Shown piece after piece: positions 1 to 8,372 of a stretch of DNA of 12,867 bases. Position numbers and translations under genes: made by a program. Location of the stretch: NCBI GenBank assembly GCA_964022365.1, contig CAXHZN010000020.1, positions 1 through 12,867 on the forward strand, written 5' to 3'. The stretch is from CAJXJP01 sp964022365. Lineage in GTDB: Bacteria; Patescibacteriota; Gracilibacteria; BD1-5; UBA6164. Position 1 is the stretch's first letter. Every line of letters begins with the position of its first letter. The notes below the pieces were generated by a model that did no database searches, had not been told where the DNA came from, and saw nothing but the letters and a program-made list of their open reading frames with translations.

Positions 1-2
1 CG

Positions 3-575
3 AAAAAAACAAGTTTATTTCCAATATCAGCATTATTAATATTTATAATAAATTTATTTGTATTTTATTATTTTGATAATATAGAATTAACTGATGTAAT
101 CTATAGTTTATTTGGATTATTTGTCATCCAATTATTTTTCCTTGAAACGAAAAACTATTCAAAAAAAATAAATAATAGCTACATTATAAATATTTTACTC
201 ATTGCAGTGTCACTTATTTTTATATCTACAATAACATGAATTGATAGAGTTTTTATATGAATTTTTATGTTATCGATGTGTATATTTTTATTAATTTTTC
301 AAACTTGTAAAAATATTTTCTACAGATTTCATACGTTTATACAAAACCTCTTAGCAATATTTTTATCTCTAGCGATGATTCAATCATTACCACAGATATT
401 AGAAACAACTCACAAAATAGATTTTAATAGCTTATTTTTTATTATAAATAAAGTAGATTATAATAATTTCTCCACTGGGAATTTGTATAATATTTATCTC
501 AGTACTACTTGATATTTTTATATTTTGCTTTTCTTTTTTATAATCTATTTATTTTCGCTAAAATATCGTAAATAA
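3..575 (+). CDS. Multi-pass membrane protein, 3' part only
   Basis: The reading frame is open from the window edge to TAA at 573-575 (190 codons) and its start lies outside the window. The protein is strongly hydrophobic, with about five or six likely membrane-spanning stretches separated by short polar loops, and it ends in a short basic tail (SLKYRK). Three in-frame TGA codons fall inside membrane segments and are read as glycine. I see no family signature; a polytopic permease, a glycan-handling enzyme or an O-antigen-type protein are all possible. A perfect hairpin terminator follows 18 bases after the stop. The frame is the same as that of the downstream polymerase, but a real TAA separates them, so this is not a fusion. 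The protein is real with good confidence; its function is unknown. Confidence 0.75.
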
Positions 576-593
576 TATTTTGACTCCAAGCAA

Positions 594-632
594 AAAAAGG
601 TTAATATTTTGGCATTAAATATTAACCTTTTT
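594..632 (+). terminator. Perfect 16-bp hairpin terminator
   Basis: Arms 594-609 and 617-632 are exact reverse complements around the 7-base loop TGGCATT. The left arm is A-rich and the right arm ends in five T. It closes the membrane protein gene. The TTG that would open the polymerase frame lies at the loop edge, so the hairpin also covers the apparent translation start of the next gene. Confidence 0.8.
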
Positions 633-2096
633 GTTTTGGCTCAATTTTACGATACATTATTAGGTGAATATATACAAGCACCTGGTACCAGAGGTTTAAG
701 TCTCGATAAATTATCACTCAGAGATTTTAATTATGAAATGATTTCATATGATGAAATTTCACAAAAAAAGAAATTACGTTTTGATGAAGTAGATCTATTA
801 GCTGCAGCTGATTATTCTTGCGAAGACGTTTATATGACGCATAAACTTTATGAAAAACAAGTAAAAAATAAAACCACTCAAATCTGATTACTTCACGATA
901 TTGAAATTCCTCTTTTATCAGTTCTAAAAGACATGGAAATAACTTGAGTAAAAATAGATAGAAATAAATTAAAATGAATTTGATTATTATTATCTCAAGA
1001 GTTAGAACATTTACAAAAAAGTATTTTTGATGAAGTTTGAGAAGAGTTTAATATAAATTCTCCAAAACAAGTTTGAGTCATTCTTTTTGAAAAACTTGCT
1101 CTTCCAAAATGAAAAAAGACAAAAACTGGTTACAGTGTTTCAGCTGACGTTTTATGAGAATTATCACATCAATTTCCAATCGCTCAAAAAATTGTAGATT
1201 TTAGACATTATTCAAAACTCCAATCGACATATATAGACTGATTACTAGAAATAGCTGATGAAAATGATTTCATTCATACTTCATATAATGCAGCTGTTAC
1301 CACAACAGGGAGACTTTCAAGTACATCACCAAATTTACAAAATATTCCTTCTTCTGCGTGAATCGCTGGAGAAATAAGAGACGGATTTGTATCACGTTTT
1401 GAATGATGAAAAATAATGGCTTCGGATTATTCTCAAGTTGAAGTAAGGCTTTTAGCAATAATGTCTGGGGATGAAAATTTACTCGAAGCATTTAAACAAA
1501 ATAAAGATATTCATCGTACAACAGCAGAATTTTTATTCCCAAATCAAACACTTACTTCTGACCATAGAAAAATCGCAAAAGCCGTAAACTTTTGAGTAAT
1601 TTATGGAATAAGCGCATTTGGTCTAAGTAAAATGATAGGAATAAATATGAAAGATTCTAAAACTTATATTGACACATTTTATAATTCATATCCAAAAGTA
1701 AAAGAATTTTTTGATGAACAAATTTCATTTTGTGAACAAAATTGATACGTTCAAACTCATTACGGAAGAAGAAGATACATGCCTGGAATTAATGATAAAA
1801 ATGCAATTATTAAAAATGCAGCCAGAAGAGAAGCTATGAATATGCCAATTCAATGAACCAGTGCTGATATCATTAAGCTCTCAATGGTAAAAATTCACAA
1901 ATATTTATCAGACGAAAAGATCAAATCTCAACTCATAATGCAAGTTCATGATGAACTAGTTTTCGATGTGTATCCATGAGAAGAAAAAGTACTATGAGAA
2001 AAAGTAACACAAATCATGGAAAATATTCTTACAGATACACCAATAGAACTAAAAACTGACACAGTATTTTGAGATACCTGGAAAGAAGCAAAATAA
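609..2096 (+). CDS. polA: DNA polymerase I, N-terminally truncated (polymerase domain)
   Basis: Family A DNA polymerase, the repair and Okazaki-fragment enzyme. Numbered from the TTG at 609, motif A is A-S-D-Y-S-Q-V-E-V-R (D273), motif B has R320, K324 and F328 with the family spacing, and motif C is Q-V-H-D-E-L (H447, D448). Many in-frame TGA codons are glycine, including the invariant one after F328. At 495 residues it is about 110 shorter than a Klenow fragment. The 5' nuclease domain is absent, and the 3'-5' exonuclease domain keeps only its third motif (Y69-S-C-E-D73), so it should have no proofreading. Recognisable homology begins near F-Y-D-T-L-L at about 645, just after the terminator. 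The start is uncertain: TTG 609 has AAAGG 8 bases upstream, and the first in-frame ATG is at 738. It heads a tight five-gene block. Either a rearranged gene, an assembly junction or a true short form. Confidence 0.9.
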
Positions 2097-2114
2097 TATT
2101 AATAACCTTTTTAT

Positions 2115-2396
2115 ATGAAGTTACCATTAACACAAGATGAAAAAATTGATTATATTTATAATCAAATGAGGAATCAAAAAAGATATGCAATATTTAAGGT
2201 TATATTTAAAGTTATAATTATAATTTTCATAGTTGTGAGTATTTTAAATATTTATCAAAGTTTGGATAAAGAAAACATGATTGAATCACTCCAAGATAAA
2301 TTTAGTGAATTTACTTATCCAATTATCGAAAATCTCTTGGAAAAAACAAATGACGATTTACAACAAAAATATCAACAACAATTACAACAATGATAA
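2115..2396 (+). CDS. Small single-pass membrane protein
   Basis: A 93-residue protein starting 18 bases after the polymerase stop. A polar N-terminal region of about 25 residues is followed by one hydrophobic helix (about residues 29-45) and a charged C-terminal segment ending in a glutamine-rich tail. The last sense codon is TGA (2391-2393, glycine), followed by TAA; under the standard code it would stop one codon earlier. Its end overlaps the next gene by 7 bases, so the two are probably translationally coupled. I do not recognise a family. The topology suggests a membrane-anchored protein with a soluble, perhaps coiled-coil, C-terminal part. There is no Shine-Dalgarno site. Confidence 0.7.
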
Positions 2397-2605
2397 TAAA
2401 AATTATTTATGCAATTTTATTAATTGCTTCTTGAAGTGCTATTTTAAAATATAGAAAAGTTGTAAAGTCATGGACTGGAAACTTTTACTGGGCAGAAAAA
2501 CATATTGGAAGCTGAGGAACTTATTTCGTATTAATTCTCATTTGATTAGGACTTATATTTTTATGAGTTCTATATCCATTTGGTTGAATTGATTTATTTA
2601 TATAA
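2390..2605 (+). CDS. Small two-helix membrane protein
   Basis: A 71-residue frame that is closed many times under the standard code but open under code 25, with TGA codons read as glycine inside the hydrophobic stretches. The layout is an N-terminal hydrophobic helix (about residues 3-18), a basic loop containing Y-R-K-V-V-K and W-T-G-N-F-Y-W, and a second glycine-rich hydrophobic segment (about residues 45-68). The ATG lies within the end of the upstream gene, a 7-base overlap, and the protease gene starts 11 bases downstream. No family is recognised. Position suggests an accessory membrane protein for its operon partners, but nothing in the sequence proves this. Confidence 0.65.
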
Positions 2606-2616
2606 AAACAAAAAAA

Positions 2617-4182
2617 ATGATTAAAAATTATATAGCAAAATTATTACTCGTATTATTTATTTCAACTCCTCTAATTGCTTCTCAAGTAATGGCTCAGGAA
2701 ATTCAAATAAATGTAACATCAACTCCTGTTAATATTCAGCAAAATTCTATAAATAGAGATGATGTATTTAATTATTATGCTGACTTTTTTAGAGAAAATA
2801 CACTTGAATCATATAAATATATCACTTTAAATTACAGTGATGTACCATTTGGATCAAAATTATATGACTCACTCCAAGTATTAGTATTTTTTGGATTATT
2901 AGAAAATAAATCTGCTAAAATTTATCCAAACAAAGATATTTCTGCATATGAATTTTATGCATTAAGTGAAAAAATCTTAGGGATAGAAATTTTACAAAAA
3001 AATGACTATACTGAACTTTCAAAAAGAAATGCAGACATAAATGATATGATTTATGTTACCAAAAAATTTGAAAGAGAATTGGAAACATTAAAAAACATCT
3101 CTGGTGACTGAGAATTAGAAACAAAAAAATTAATTTTTGAAGATGTATTTAATACACTATCAACGCAACACTATGATAAAGATAAGAATTCAAAAGCTGA
3201 TTTATTAGATGATGCAATTATCTGATTAACAAAGGGAACTGATGATAAACATACAACATATTTTCCACCAGTAGAAACTCAAGATTTTAAAGAAAACTTA
3301 AACGGAGAATTTGAATGAATCTGAGCATATGTAGAAATGCAAGAACCATGAATTTTTAAGATAATTTCTCCAATTAAAGGATCTCCAGCATATAAAGCAG
3401 GACTTAAATGAGGAGATAGAGTTACTCATGTAGATGGTAAAGAAGTTACAAAAAATAACTCTAGTAATGAAGTTGTCTCATGGATTAAATGAGAAAAAGG
3501 TTCACAAGTACTTCTCACTATTCTAAGAGATGGTAAAACATTTGATGTAGAAGTAATAAGAGACCAAATAATTATTAAAGATTTAGAGTATGAATTAATA
3601 GATTCAAATACTTTTTATATAAATATTAAAAATTTCGGTCAAAAAGTTTCAAAAGAATATATTGCAGCTCTCCAAGATTTAAAAACACATAAAAATGTTA
3701 CAAAAGTAATTATTGACGTAAGAAATAATTGAGGTTGATATCTCGATCAAGTTGCAGAAATGTTATCATATATGGTACCAAAAGATGAACCTACTGCTAT
3801 TATAAGATATTTAAACTGAGATAGAATCTTAAGTTCTGATTGATATTCAATTGTTGATTTCAACGATTATAAAATTGTAGTTTTACAAAACTCAGGTACA
3901 GCATCAGCTTCTGAAATCTTAGCTGGGACAATCAAAGATTATTATCCAGATTCAGTAAGTATCGGTGAACAAAGTTATGGAAAAGGTTCTGTTCAACAAA
4001 TCAAAGAATATAAAGATGGGTCATTACTAAAATATACAGTTGCAAGATGGTATACTGGATGAGAAGAAAGATGAATTGACGGAATTTGATTGACTCCAGA
4101 CATACTCTTAGAATTAGATATGGATCAATATAAAGAATTTGATATTGATAATCAATATAACAAAGCTATAAATTTAAGATAA
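2617..4182 (+). CDS. Secreted C-terminal processing peptidase (S41, CtpA type) with SLH-like region
   Basis: A 521-residue serine protease acting outside the cytoplasmic membrane. A signal peptide (basic start, hydrophobic core, A-x-A-type end near M-A-Q, residue 27) is followed by an S-layer-homology-like region (about 50-125, D-V-P-F-G to P-N-K-D-I-S-A-Y-E-F), a PDZ domain (about 232-315) that in this family binds substrate C-termini, and the S41 core. The Ser-Lys pair is S430 in T-A-S-A-S-E-I and K456 in G-K-G-S-V-Q; the family's D-V-R-N-N-G-G-G strand is also present. Conserved glycines in the PDZ and in N-N-G-G-G are encoded by TGA. It lies 11 bases after the small membrane protein gene and 4 bases before the transglutaminase gene. 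The SLH-like part suggests attachment to the cell surface. Substrates are unknown. Confidence 0.93.
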
Positions 4183-4186
4183 AAAT

Positions 4187-5683
4187 ATGATAAAAAAAAT
4201 AATTATTTTTATATTAGTATGAATATATTTATTAAGTTCTCAAGTATTTGCTAATATTTGAGAACTTAATAATAAAAAAGTATCGATTAAAGTAGAGAAT
4301 GTTTTTAAAAATTTTACTAAAAATTTGGAGAATAAATATTCAAAAGACATAGCTGAAAAAAAAATAAATATATTATTAGAACAACTCTATACTTCAAAAA
4401 ATAAATTTGCATCTACTTGAGATAAAAAAATAATCATAGATAGTTTAATTAAATTATCTAATGATTATATTTTTGAATATTCTTATATTCAGGAACAAAT
4501 TGAATCTCAAATACTTATAAAAAAATTTCCATCAAGTAATTATTTTCAAAATAAGATTAATTCAAATGACTCAATATTTAGAGAAAAATGAGTTTGGTAT
4601 ACCTACGTTTTTGAAAAACATTTATCTTTTTGAAATTGAGTTAGTCCAAAATTGAGTGATCTAGAATTTAATAAAATTGACACTAAAACTGATTTATTTT
4701 TTATTACAAATAATAATAAACCTTGATTTGTAACCAATGCAAAAAAAATCAGACTCATAAGTGATAGTATAATTTATGGGATTCCAAACAAAGAAGAATT
4801 TTTAAAAGAAATTAGAGATGATAGATTTCATATACATGAAAATAATATAGATCTAGATATTCTAAAAATTAAAAGTTTATCTCAAAACTTAACTAAAGAT
4901 GCAAAAAATAAAGATGAAAAAATAAAAATTCTTTATGATTATGTACTTAAAAATACAAAATATACTCAAAATTTAGATCTCTGAGATAAAACTATTTTCT
5001 CATGAATTGAAACATTTAAAAATAATTCTTGAGTATGTGAATGATATGCAAAATTATTTCAATATCTGTTGTATTTTTCAGATATAAATGATGTAAAAAC
5101 TATTCGTGGTTATGTTATAGATGCTACAGATTATCCTAATATTTGACACGCTTGGGTGAAAATTTGAGATAAATATTATGACCCAACATTTGATGATCCA
5201 ATTTGACCATCAACAGATAGGGAATACGAACAGTATCTCTATTACGGACTTCCTAAAGATCTATTTTATACAAATAGGTATGAATATTTAGATTCAAACG
5301 TAGTATTAGAAAAATCACCTCTTTCATATAGAATACAATATGTTCAAAAACAACTTGTATGAGTATTTCAAAAATATAAAAATAGTGATTTTAATATCCT
5401 CAAAGAATTACAATTTAGAGATACATATAATTTAGATTACTATAAACCACTTACTTTAAATGATCTTTATAATAAAATAGATTATAAAGAAGTGGAAAAA
5501 TTTAAAATTAAATGAACTAATCAATATATCAAAAATCTTCAATATTATGATATTACAGATAAAAATATTGAAAATATTTTAAAACAAATTAATTATGATT
5601 TTAATGATTATACATTATTAAAATGGATTAACGAAGATTGAGAAATTATTTATAGGATTTGATTTAATATTACCATAAATTAA
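4187..5683 (+). CDS. Secreted transglutaminase-like (papain-fold) protein
   Basis: A 498-residue protein with a signal peptide (M-I-K-K start, hydrophobic core, S-S-Q-V-F-A near residue 23). The transglutaminase-like core carries a complete catalytic triad: C284 in G-V-C-E-G-Y-A, H321 in G-H-A-W-V and D332 in Y-Y-D-P-T-F-D-D. Bacterial members of this superfamily are usually cysteine proteases or amidases rather than cross-linkers. About 270 residues precede the core and about 160 follow it, both Lys/Asn/Ile-rich and without a domain I can name. Both glycines flanking the active cysteine are TGA codons, so the gene works only with UGA as glycine. The start is 4 bases after the S41 stop, so the two secreted enzymes are made together and may act on surface or host-cell proteins. 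The fold call is strong; the reaction is inferred. Confidence 0.88.
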
Positions 5684-5710
5684 AAACAGCATAATTATGC
5701 TGTTTTTTTT
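5682..5710 (+). terminator. Rho-independent terminator of the polA-protease operon
   Basis: The palindrome ACAGCATAATTATGCTGT is flanked by five A on the left and a run of eight T on the right, beginning inside the stop codon of the transglutaminase gene. Confidence 0.88.
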
Positions 5711-5777
5711 AGTATTGATTTATTTTATTAAATATTTATAATTTATTTACAAAAACAAAATATAACTGTATTTTTTC

Positions 5778-6821
5778 ATGCATACTCATACATTAAACAA
5801 TCAAGAAATTGATCCTTGAAAAAAAGATTTACTCACGATAAATGATTATAATTCCATAAATACTATTTATGGATATTTTCAAATCGTTTACAAACACATT
5901 CATGGAATTAATATATATAATTCAAATACTATAAAAAATATAGATACAAAAGTTCGCTTTGTATATAATCATTTTTTTCCGAACGATAGCAATATTAATT
6001 ATCAATCAATGATTGATTCACTTAAAACACTAGAAAAAAAAGATTACGATGAAATATCTCATGAAATAATAAAAACTATACTAGATTGAAGAAATAAAGA
6101 CATAGAGTGTTATAGACAAATAAAATCTATTGCAAATGAAATAAATAAAACAAAATTAAAATTTAAAAAAATATTAAATAGAGATTCTACTATACAAGAA
6201 GCGTTTAAAATTTATACAGAGAATAATTGAGAGATAAATACTCAAATACTTCAGGAAGTTGCTAAAAATGAGTTTAAAAACAATGCAAAACAAAGACAAA
6301 ATCAAAGACAAATAAAAAATATTATCCAAAATAAACCATTAGAAAATACATCTAAAAAAGATAGTAATAATAATACTAATGATATTAAGTCTTCTGAACA
6401 ATCTCAAAATCAAAAAATATTAAGAAGAATACAAAATAAAATAAATATTTTAGAGTTCAATATATGAAATCAATTATGAAATAAGCTATATAATGATTTT
6501 ATAACTCAATTTAATTGACTCATAAAGTTTTCTCTAAATTGATGAGAAAGTGTTTTTATTGATTGAAAAAAAGTAATTGACCAAAGATATGACAGTTTTT
6601 TTAATGCTGCTACAAACAAACAAGCAGCAATAGTTTTTATACAACAATTTTTACATGAAAATAAACCTGATAATATAAACGCAAAGTGATTAAGGTATTT
6701 TTCATATAACACTCAACAGGATAATGAAAAATATTTAACAAATGAAGATATCACAGAAAATATAGCAGAATTATTTATAAAAAAGATTGAATTAGTAAGA
6801 CATCTAGATAAAAATACTTAA
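5778..6821 (+). CDS. Hypothetical protein, 347 aa, Asn/Lys/Gln-rich middle
   Basis: An intact code-25 frame with glycine TGA codons throughout, including a tandem pair. There is no signal peptide and no membrane segment, so it is probably cytoplasmic. The N-terminal about 165 residues look helical. A low-complexity, Asn/Lys/Gln/Ser-rich linker (about residues 165-220) follows, then a C-terminal part of about 125 residues with alternating helical and compact stretches. I recognise no family. The ATG at 5778 is the first in the frame after the preceding terminator and has no Shine-Dalgarno site, typical of this window. It stands alone between two terminator/promoter regions, followed by another unrecognised protein. 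The coding call is good; the function is unknown. Confidence 0.75.
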
Positions 6822-6893
6822 AAAATTTACAAAAATATATTTTTAGAAATAAAAAAAGTTTGAAAATTTAATGTCCATTTAATATCACGTTAG

Positions 6894-6899
6894 TATAAT
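6894..6899 (+). promoter_or_regulatory. Likely -10 element for the 164-aa gene
   Basis: A perfect TATAAT lies 26 bases before the ATG at 6926, in the 104-base gap after the previous gene. No good -35 is visible 16-18 bases upstream, so the call rests on the -10 alone. Confidence 0.4.
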
Positions 6900-6925
6900 A
6901 AATAAAATATTACTAATAAATATAT

Positions 6926-7420
6926 ATGGGGGCTTTAGATTTACACAATCATATACAAGATTCAATTCTTGATATTTCAGATATTTGATACGAAAAAGTA
7001 TTACATTTTATGTTTAATGACCTTTATTTAAATAAAAATTCAAAAAGAGATGCTCAATATTACAAATGATTATCTCTAAGGGTTACTCGATATTGTAAGC
7101 AGTATAATATATCTCATGAAGCATTTTTTGAAAGATCAAACAATGAAGTCAAACTTTGAAATTTAAATTTTGTAAAATATATAACAAAATTAGAAATCGA
7201 TACTATACTAGAAGCAAGAAATATTTCTAATAAAACTAATAATAAACTTAGAAATGCGGCACAAAAAATTATAGAAAAAAACTATATAATTAAAGATTTA
7301 GATGATGCGATAGAGTTAGTTAAAAAAATTAGTACAAATATTAAAGAAAACAGAATCAAAGTTTTATGATATCAACTCTGGAATTATTATGTAACACTAT
7401 GATGACAAAAAAATTATTAA
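6926..7420 (+). CDS. Hypothetical protein, 164 aa
   Basis: An intact code-25 frame, with TGA at several positions read as glycine, including two adjacent ones near the C-terminus. The protein is soluble, predicted mostly helical and rich in Lys, Asn and Ile. It has no signal peptide and no family I can name. It contains one of only two in-frame CGA codons in this window (7088-7090, in the context L-R-V-T-x-Y-C-K), which is of interest because CGA/CGG may not mean arginine in all relatives. Its own -10 element lies upstream and a terminator downstream, so it is probably a monocistronic unit. It directly precedes the tRNA gene. Confidence 0.72.
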
Positions 7421-7423
7421 CAA

Positions 7424-7463
7424 TAAAAAAACAATAAAACTTGCTATTTTATTGTTTTTTTTT
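7424..7463 (+). terminator. Rho-independent terminator
   Basis: ACAATAAAA (7431-7439) pairs with TTTTATTGT (7447-7455) around a short loop, with A-rich sequence before and a run of nine T ending the right side. It closes the 164-aa gene 3 bases after its stop. Confidence 0.8.
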
Positions 7464-7482
7464 ATTATTTACTCACATTTAT

Positions 7483-7559
7483 AAGGACCTAGCTTAATTA
7501 GAAGAGTGTTCGGATTCCGACCCCGAAAGGCCTAGGTGCAATTCCTGGGGTCCTTGCCA
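7483..7559 (+). tRNA. Unusual tRNA, anticodon CCG (Arg-type or recoded)
   Basis: A full cloverleaf with encoded CCA. The acceptor stem AAGGACC/GGTCCTT pairs 7 of 7, with discriminator G. The D-stem is GCTT/GAGT with two wobbles and an 8-base loop. The anticodon stem TTCGG/CCGAA pairs 5 of 5. The T-stem CTAGG/CCTGG has one wobble. Oddities: the anticodon loop is 9 bases (ATTCCGACC) with CCG at its centre (7517-7519) between T and A; the D-loop has A at position 18 and the T-loop is TGCAATT, so the normally invariant G18 and U55 are both changed. CCG would read CGG, a codon absent from every gene in this window. A1-U72 and G73 resemble bacterial tRNA-Trp, whereas A20 suits tRNA-Arg, so the amino acid is unsure. 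Terminators lie on both sides. Confidence 0.78.
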
Positions 7560-7587
7560 TTTGAATAAAAAATATTTTACAGAAATT

Positions 7588-7623
7588 AAAGTAGCTATAA
7601 TATCTCGTTATAGCTACTTTTTT
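7588..7623 (+). terminator. Terminator downstream of the tRNA
   Basis: A perfect 13-bp stem (7588-7600 with 7608-7620) with the loop TATCTCG and a T run at its end. It lies 28 bases after the tRNA 3' end and should stop the tRNA transcript. Confidence 0.85.
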
Positions 7624-7626
7624 AAT

Positions 7627-7634
7627 GTTCCACC
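7627..7634 (+). repeat. GTTCCACC direct repeat, left copy
   Basis: GTTCCACC occurs here and at 8892-8899, on either side of the toxin-antitoxin genes, and GTTCCAC again at 7715-7721. An 8-mer with five G/C is rare in DNA this AT-rich. The surrounding gap 7624-7741 holds no convincing gene; short minus-strand frames exist but have no support. Confidence 0.35.
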
Positions 7635-7741
7635 GTGCAATTCTTCTTTAGTAGGGAAGATAGATTATCATAAATAATTGCTTTTACAAAGGTAATATAC
7701 AGCATAAAAATTAAGTTCCACAAGAAGGTAAGTTTTATGGA

Positions 7742-7770
7742 TTGACTTTTAATATTTATTAGTATACTAT
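7742..7770 (+). promoter_or_regulatory. Strong sigma-70-type promoter of the toxin-antitoxin pair
   Basis: TTGACT (7742-7747), a 17-base spacer and TACTAT (7765-7770) put the transcript start near 7777, about 35 bases before the antitoxin ATG. This is among the best promoters in the window. Confidence 0.75.
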
Positions 7771-7790
7771 TTATATATACTAAAGTATAT
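7761..7790 (+). promoter_or_regulatory. Palindromic operator-like sites over the -10 and start
   Basis: The palindrome AGTATACT (7761-7768) overlaps the -10 box, and the inverted repeat ATATACT-AA-AGTATAT (7775-7790) covers the predicted start. They share the half-site ATACT/AGTAT. Sites placed like this would let a bound protein block transcription, as in self-regulated toxin-antitoxin operons. Binding by the encoded proteins is inferred; AT-rich sequence makes short palindromes common. Confidence 0.45.
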
Positions 7791-7811
7791 TAGATTAATA
7801 TAAAAAAATAT

Positions 7812-8372
7812 ATGAACTTTGATTTATCAAAAAATATACAAATTTTAAATTTATTAGCAAATAAAGAAGGTTGAAGTATAAATTATACCAAAGCCATTAA
7901 ATTACTTTTTTTTGCTGATAAGTTATATTTAAGAAATTTTTGAAAAACTATTAGTGGTGATAATTATTCAGCATTAAAATTAGGACCAGTTCCTTCATCT
8001 ACTTTCAACGTTATAAAATCACCTGAAGAATATAATGAACATGAAATAAATCAGTATATCAAAAAAGATGACTATAATATTACATCTATAACAGATGTTG
8101 ATATGGATTTTTTTTCTAAAAAAGAAATTGAAACTTTAGATAAAATTTATCAATATTTTTGATCGATGAATTATCAACAGTTAATTGATGAAACTCACAA
8201 ATACGTAGAATGGAAAAGACATGAGCATATTGCTAATGCATGAAGTAGTGCTAATATGACTATATCTGATTTTTTTGAAAATTCTGTAAATCAACATGAA
8301 ATCTTTGATATGCCTGATGATGATTTAGAATTATCAAAGTCAATATTTCTTGATTACAATATTAATGGATAG
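7812..8372 (+). CDS. Panacea (SocA-like, DUF4065) antitoxin
   Basis: A 186-residue protein whose N-terminal half carries the Panacea signature: K-A-I-K-L-L-F-F-A-D-K-L-Y-L-R (residues 27-41), then I-S-G-D-N-Y (47-52) and A-L-K-L-G-P-V-P-S (54-62). Panacea domains neutralise many unrelated toxins by direct binding and are normally encoded next to them. The C-terminal part (K-Y-V-E-W-K-R-H and an acidic D-D-D-L-E-L region) probably gives toxin contact. Four of the eight glycines are TGA codons, so the gene is adapted to the host code. Its stop overlaps the start of the next gene by 8 bases, the usual coupling of toxin-antitoxin pairs, and operator-like palindromes sit in its promoter. Family call confident; partner specificity inferred. 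Confidence 0.88.

Noticed and set aside
1297..1491. Minus-strand open frame of 64 codons
   Set aside because: It lies wholly inside the polymerase motif A region, which is clearly coded on the plus strand.
3..2096. Fusion of the membrane protein with DNA polymerase (same frame)
   Set aside because: A TAA stop at 573-575 and a terminator hairpin lie between them.
609..5683. Many short broken genes caused by in-frame TGA
   Set aside because: TGA falls at invariant glycines in several families, so these are intact recoded genes, not pseudogenes.
5746..5774. Promoter TTTACA-17-TATTTT before the 347-aa gene
   Set aside because: The predicted transcript start falls after the ATG at 5778, so the match is probably chance.
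6506..6712. Minus-strand open frame of 68 codons
   Set aside because: It is antisense to the intact 347-aa gene, with no start signals of its own.
7483..7559. tRNA-Gly (UCC) or the UGA-reading tRNA-Gly (UCA)
   Set aside because: UCA does not occur in the loop. UCC is off-centre, and G73 with A1-U72 does not fit glycine tRNAs.
7635..7741. Small RNA, riboswitch or minus-strand peptide in the gap before the toxin-antitoxin promoter
   Set aside because: Only short weak stems and short open frames are visible; nothing matches a known class.
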